Source of the DNA: Magnolia sinica
Taxonomy: Eukaryota > Streptophyta > Magnoliopsida > Magnoliales > Magnoliaceae
Reading direction: 5' to 3'
Length of the DNA: 64,000 nt
Assembly (NCBI RefSeq): GCF_029962835.1
Contig: NC_080577.1
Span: forward strand, 23,666,501-23,730,500
Shown: piece after piece, positions 59,901 through 64,000 of the stretch
Position numbering within the stretch: position 1 is the stretch's first letter
Layout of the letters: every line of letters starts with the position of its first letter
Notes under the pieces: model-generated
What the model saw: only the letters and a program-made list of their open reading frames with translations
Databases searched by the model: none
Told to the model about the DNA's origin: nothing
Translations under genes and position numbers: made by a program

Positions 59901-60685
59901 GAAATTTAGAGCTGTTAATCAAGTTTTGCTATCTTACCAAAATATACCTCATAACTAATGCCATGGAATACAAAGGCCACCCCACTCGGCAAGATTTCAA
60001 GCCGGGTCACAAGATCCCGACTGGGCAGGATTTGTCAAGTTGGACCATGGATAGGTCAACTCAACACGACTCACCACAACTCACTCAGGATGAGTCGCTC
60101 GCCTGGTCAAAAGTTATGAGAGGTAAGGACGCAACCAACGCATCAGCCACACTTGTGAATGAATTTTCTATTTTATCTATGACAAGTGCTCCAATGCTGT
60201 CAGAGCACTATGAAGTTATAGTGCTCCTAAGTGTTGAAAATAAAATATGCACTTATAGAGAATGACGAGAATGGCTTAAAGGCGGGTATTAACGTGCGGT
60301 TTTTAAAGATAGTCGAAGCCTCTCAAATGTGCAAGGTGCCACACTACCCTTGGGATCCAATTAAACTTGGCTTGATCCAGTCTTCCGGCAAGCTTTCATT
60401 ACTCAACAAAGACGCAGTACTTGACCTTGCACTATATGCCTGAAATGAATTGAAAATAAGGAGATGAAGTTGAAGTTGTTCCAGCACCTGATTCTTATCT
60501 TTTTTTATAGAAGGATATTAATTATGCAGTTAATGAAATACGCAATCCCAATGTAATGCTACTAATAGCAAGAAGCTTCTAGGTCAAGAGACTCTTTAGC
60601 TCCCCAAGTGGGCTTGGAGACTTTATAGTCTGTCTACCTCATTGGACTTGAGGCCCAACAGATAAGTCCATTTGGACAAGACTAA
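56990..60685. repeat. Direct repeat pair with a 2.2-kb spacer, block B only
   Basis: About 56,990-57,725 and 59,905-60,685 are both copies of the segment at 18,330-19,100. The first lacks about 45 bases (the gcaagatttcaagccgggtc part) and about 45 bases near its end. The spacer (57,726-59,904) starts with hAT-like sequence (ggccccatttgttaaatctg) and holds foldback debris at 58,150-58,990 plus a complete foldback element at 59,075-59,594. No gene seen. Confidence 0.65.
59075..59594. repeat. Foldback element in the block-B spacer
   Basis: The left end cggattggctactccccctg pairs with the right end gtggcagtggagtagccgat. The next inward parts ggttggtgctctgtgggccc and ggggcccacagagcaccgac are inverted and nearly perfect, then tccatttttacag pairs with the matching part near 59,490. 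There is no coding sequence. Confidence 0.75.
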
Positions 60686-62398
60686 GTCACAATGGAGGCC
60701 CCACAGCACTGTGGGTGTGCTCTCTTTACTCCACTTCCAATGTGGGACTAAACAAGTTTCAAAAAAAAAACAAAAGTTTAGCAAAGAAATTTTAAAAACT
60801 ATTTCAGCACTAGTTGCATCTGGTAACTTACACAGTTCAATAAATCAATCTAAACTGTCCATTATGTCTAGAACTCATTTCAAGGGCCACCATACTGACT
60901 TGATGACTGAATCCATCTTAAATTCATCCTTATTGTTTGTAGCTATCCTTTTTCCAACCCATGGATGAGATGGTTTAGATCGCCTAATAGAAGTCAATTC
61001 TTCAGAATCATAAGATATCCATGATAGGAACTATCAACTAGATGGATCAAATTGTTGGTTAGACCTATTCTTGTATAAATGATGGTGACCATCCATCATA
61101 AGATGAGTGTGATATTTACATGGTTGCCCATGAAATCTGCATGGGACCTAATGGACAGTCTAGATCAATGGAATGGATTGTTTAAGTGTCCCAATCAAAC
61201 TAGGAGCACTCCAATAGCGTTCCGAGAGCACTGAAGCATCTGTCTGTAATATCATCATTAAATCAATTAATCAATTTATCAAATATCTAAAAGAATCAAG
61301 TAAAGACCCAGATGAGTCTTTGAGTCAACCCAATACAGGTAGACATCGAGTCTAGTCAAGTTGAGGATTTGGGTTTTAAAACTATGCTTCCTGTTACCTA
61401 TCTGAAGATGTGAACCGCGATCCAAACCACTCAAGAGTCCAGCTGAATAACTTTAACCAACTGTGAATCTTATGGCACTCTGTCGTATGCTCTGCCGCTA
61501 CTTTGTTTTGGGCTCCATGGGGGAAGCTATAACACCGTTCATGCCTTCCCGACTTGGAAAGATTACTAAAATGCTTCTTCTACCTGAGATGCTCATTATG
61601 GACTGAGACTGAGTTCAGGCGTCGTAGATGACCATAGAACAGATCCAAGCTCAGATGATTGGATTGGATCTACTCGCGACGGATTGAAATTTAAATGCAG
61701 CATCAGTTGGTAACGAGCTGAGGATATTGAGCAACACCCTGCTGAGAACATACTTCAGTTGTGAAGCACAGGCAGAGCCATAACCCAGATATCTACAATG
61801 GCGCTTTTGCTCCTGTCCACCTTGCTGGAATTGGCAGGCAGTCTCGGAGAGAAGATAACCACTCGGGAAAAATCAAGACTCCTCAATTTCAGGCCGATAA
61901 CCTTGTGCCAGCCTCCCTTTGGGATGAGAATGCAAATGGGCAGTCCAAATATTCTGGGTCCCCTCAATTCCATGCCTGCAGCGATTGAAAGATGATGACA
62001 ACAGCACAACATGAAGCAGGGATTACAAACAAGATAACTAGCAATCTCAGAACAGTGAAAGACTGTGCCTCTTCCTGTATAGCCAGCAGCAGCGCAATGC
62101 AAACAGCAGCCCGGCCTAAACAGGCCTTGCAGCAAGCTGCGAATTCTGGAATGCACTTGGATCAAATGGTCCTCCCTAAAAAGACTACACCCAAGTCACT
62201 ATCTTCCAGGTTTCGATTAATCGACGGGCACATCATCTACAGTCCCCCCTAAAGGGACTACACCCAAATTGCCATCTTCCAAGTTTCGATTGATCAGCAG
62301 GCCCATCACCTACTTTGACCCAATCAGGTCACCAGCATCGTAGGATCTCAATTTCATAATCAGCTCTCAAGTTCGATTCTTCGTTTGTATTCAATCAT
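60686..62398. other. Intergenic stretch, counterpart of 19,100-20,815
   Basis: Non-coding sequence as in block A, including the dispersed repeat at about 60,850-61,260 and the conserved stretch just past the PPR stop codon. No supported gene. Confidence 0.4.
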
Positions 62399-64000
62399 TT
62401 ACCAGTAATCCCCACAAGTGCAGCTCCCATGCTCAAACTTGTGGTATCTATTCACATCCCTCACAACAATCTCCCTCTCCAAAGCCCTGCTCATATACTT
62501 GAAAGCCTCATGACAGTCTCTACATATCCTCAGATTCTTAACAACCCTCAGAGCTTTCCCCGGTGGAGCGGCCCCGCTCACCACCCCAAATGCCACTGCC
62601 AGCTTCTCGCTGTGATACCAAAGCGCCACCCTCTTCTCAGCTGCCTCAACCTCGTGCAGCACCACCTCCGATGCCTCCACGTAGCCCAGCTTTGCAATCT
62701 CCTCCATCAATTCCACCAGCTTGGCGTATATCTCGGCTGTCTTTTCATCCCTCCGGTCTCCTGCCAAGAAGATGTGCACTTCTCCACGCACTTCTATCCA
62801 GCTCCGCCCACCTTCCTTCTTCACCCCTCTGTCTTTCATCACCGTCCTTACTTCAGCCATCTCAGGCCATCTCCCAGCTGCTGCGTTGATGTTTGAGAGC
62901 ATCACATAGGCTGAATCGTCTCATGGGTTGTGCTCAAGAAGCTTATGACCCACCACCCTGCCCATGTCGACCGCACCATGGGTTGCACAGGCGGAGAGCA
63001 GGGTCCGCCATATTGCAGCATCGGGCTCAAATTGCATTGTGTTTGCAAGGTTCTCTGCATCCTTGAGTTGGCCTGCCCGGGCCATGGTGCCCACCACGCA
63101 AGTGTAATGCTCGAGCCCCGGTCGCACTCCATATTCATTGGTCATTGAATCAAGCCATTGCTTGGCTTCAAAGACCAAGCCTGAGTTGCTAAATGCAGTG
63201 AGGATTGCAAGAATGCTGAGCTCGTCGGCTACTAGCCCATGGCTCGGCATCCTGTAAAAAAGCTCAATTGCAGAGCCCGAGTTGCCCTGTTGGGCGTATG
63301 CTGCCATCATTGAATTCCACCCGATGATGTTCGCGCCCGGCAACAACCCATCGAACACCTGCCGCGCGTCAGAAACAAGGCCTGACTTCCCGTACGCATC
63401 AACCAACGCAGTCCCCACAACGAGGTTCGACTTGAGGCCCGCAACGGCAGCATGCGCGTGCAGGATCCGGCACTGCTCAAGAGCAGCCGCCTCCGCTGCC
63501 GCCCGCAGCGCACCAGAAACGCTGTACATGGTGGACCCCACGCCGGTCGATCTCATGCCTGCGAATATTGAGATCACGTCCGCCGAGCTGCAGTTCTGCG
63601 CGAGGCCGACACTGGCGGCAGCATAGCAGACCTCGTCTCTGTGAGGAATTCCATCGAACGCCTTGCGGGCATCGTCCGGAAGGCTGCATTTCAAGTAAAT
63701 GTGGACAAGAGCGCTTCCGGAGAAGGGGGGATGGGAAAGAGAGAGCTTGAGGGCGAGGGAGTGGAGCTAGAGGCCGGTGGAGAGAGAGGGGAGGGAAGCG
63801 CAGGTTTTGAGGAGGGTGGCTAACGTGCGCCGGTTGGGGGGGAAGGATTGGGTGGCGGAGCATGGAAAGGAAGAGGGAGAGGGAGAAAGGAGTGCTGGCA
63901 TGGGCGGTGATAATGGAAGTCCAGGATACGACGTTGGGCGATGGGATTTCATTGAAGAGGCGGAGGGCGTAGGAGAGAGTGGATGGGGTTTTGGAGTAGA
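62399..64000 (-). pseudogene. DYW-class PPR protein gene, copy B (disrupted, runs off window)
   Basis: Same gene as 20,816-22,634. It keeps segments lost in copy A, such as KCSLPDDARKAFDGIPHRDE, and the deaminase motif reads HSEKLA (glutamate codon at 62,606-62,608) with CRDCH and the C-terminal CTCGDYW. It has two nonsense codons: 62,923-62,921 (TGA where copy A has CGA, within HNPRDDSAY) and 63,769-63,767 (TAG where copy A has CAG, within STGLQLHSLA). A seven-C run at 63,836-63,842 puts the N-terminal part out of frame (six would fit). The second Cys-type motif reads IYLKC instead of MYSKC. It is therefore probably dead, though any one lesion could in principle be a sequencing error. Confidence 0.85.

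Larger units (their letters stand above)
42100..64000. repeat. Segmental duplication block B (continues past window)
   Basis: Collinear with 1,460-22,634; see block A for anchors and differences. It holds the only intact TOM9-2 copy, lacks the RPL17 pseudogene segment, and ends inside the N-terminal part of the second PPR copy. Upstream of 42,100 it resembles the TOM9 copy C context, not that of copy A. Confidence 0.9.

Overview
This window is nuclear DNA of a seed plant. It carries GT-AG introns, a plant-type DYW pentatricopeptide-repeat (PPR) gene, a plant-type TOM9/TOM22 gene, plant LINE and LTR relics, and very many short inverted-repeat elements of the type '...gtgggccccaccgtgatgta...'. 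From memory, that foldback repeat family is abundant in magnoliids, so a magnoliid is my best guess (inference, not proven here). All alignments were made by eye.

The window is built around a tandem segmental duplication. Block A (about 1,460-22,634) and block B (about 42,100-64,000, running off the right edge) are the same roughly 21-kb stretch, about 3-5% different where I compared them. Each block starts with a TOM9-2 copy (mitochondrial protein-import receptor subunit, plus strand) and ends with a DYW-class PPR gene (minus strand). Two more TOM9-2 fragments lie between them: copy C at 24,350 and copy D at 30,757. The simplest reading is an array of at least four units (A, C, D, B) in which C and D were truncated by later repeat insertions or rearrangements. 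Only the TOM9-2 copy in block B (42,864-43,187, 107 codons) is intact. Both PPR copies are broken, by different lesions.

Block A also holds an unprocessed pseudogene of ribosomal protein L17 (uL22) at 11,863-12,959 on the minus strand. Four exons with intact splice sites carry four nonsense codons. It is absent from block B because B lost 3.88 kb between 6-bp microhomologies.

Middle region, 22.6-42.1 kb: foldback elements upstream of TOM9 copy C; a 5.1-kb, very AT-rich, hairpin-dense repeat (24,551-29,663) that is partly repeated at 247-1,457; TOM9 copy D; and a LINE fragment with an RRM-containing ORF1 (31,689 onward). A 5,560-bp solo-LTR-like element (32,972-38,531, exact CCATG target duplication) sits inside the LINE and contains a minisatellite of about 35-bp period. 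From 39 to 41.3 kb there are SINE-like and foldback debris. The left edge (1-246) holds the end of a related LTR.

The remaining stretches (2-11 kb, 13-20 kb and their block-B counterparts) are intergenic DNA with MITEs, LINE/SINE/LTR debris and simple repeats. I found no tRNA, rRNA or CRISPR. The only gene I would expect to be expressed as a normal protein is TOM9-2 at 42,864-43,187.
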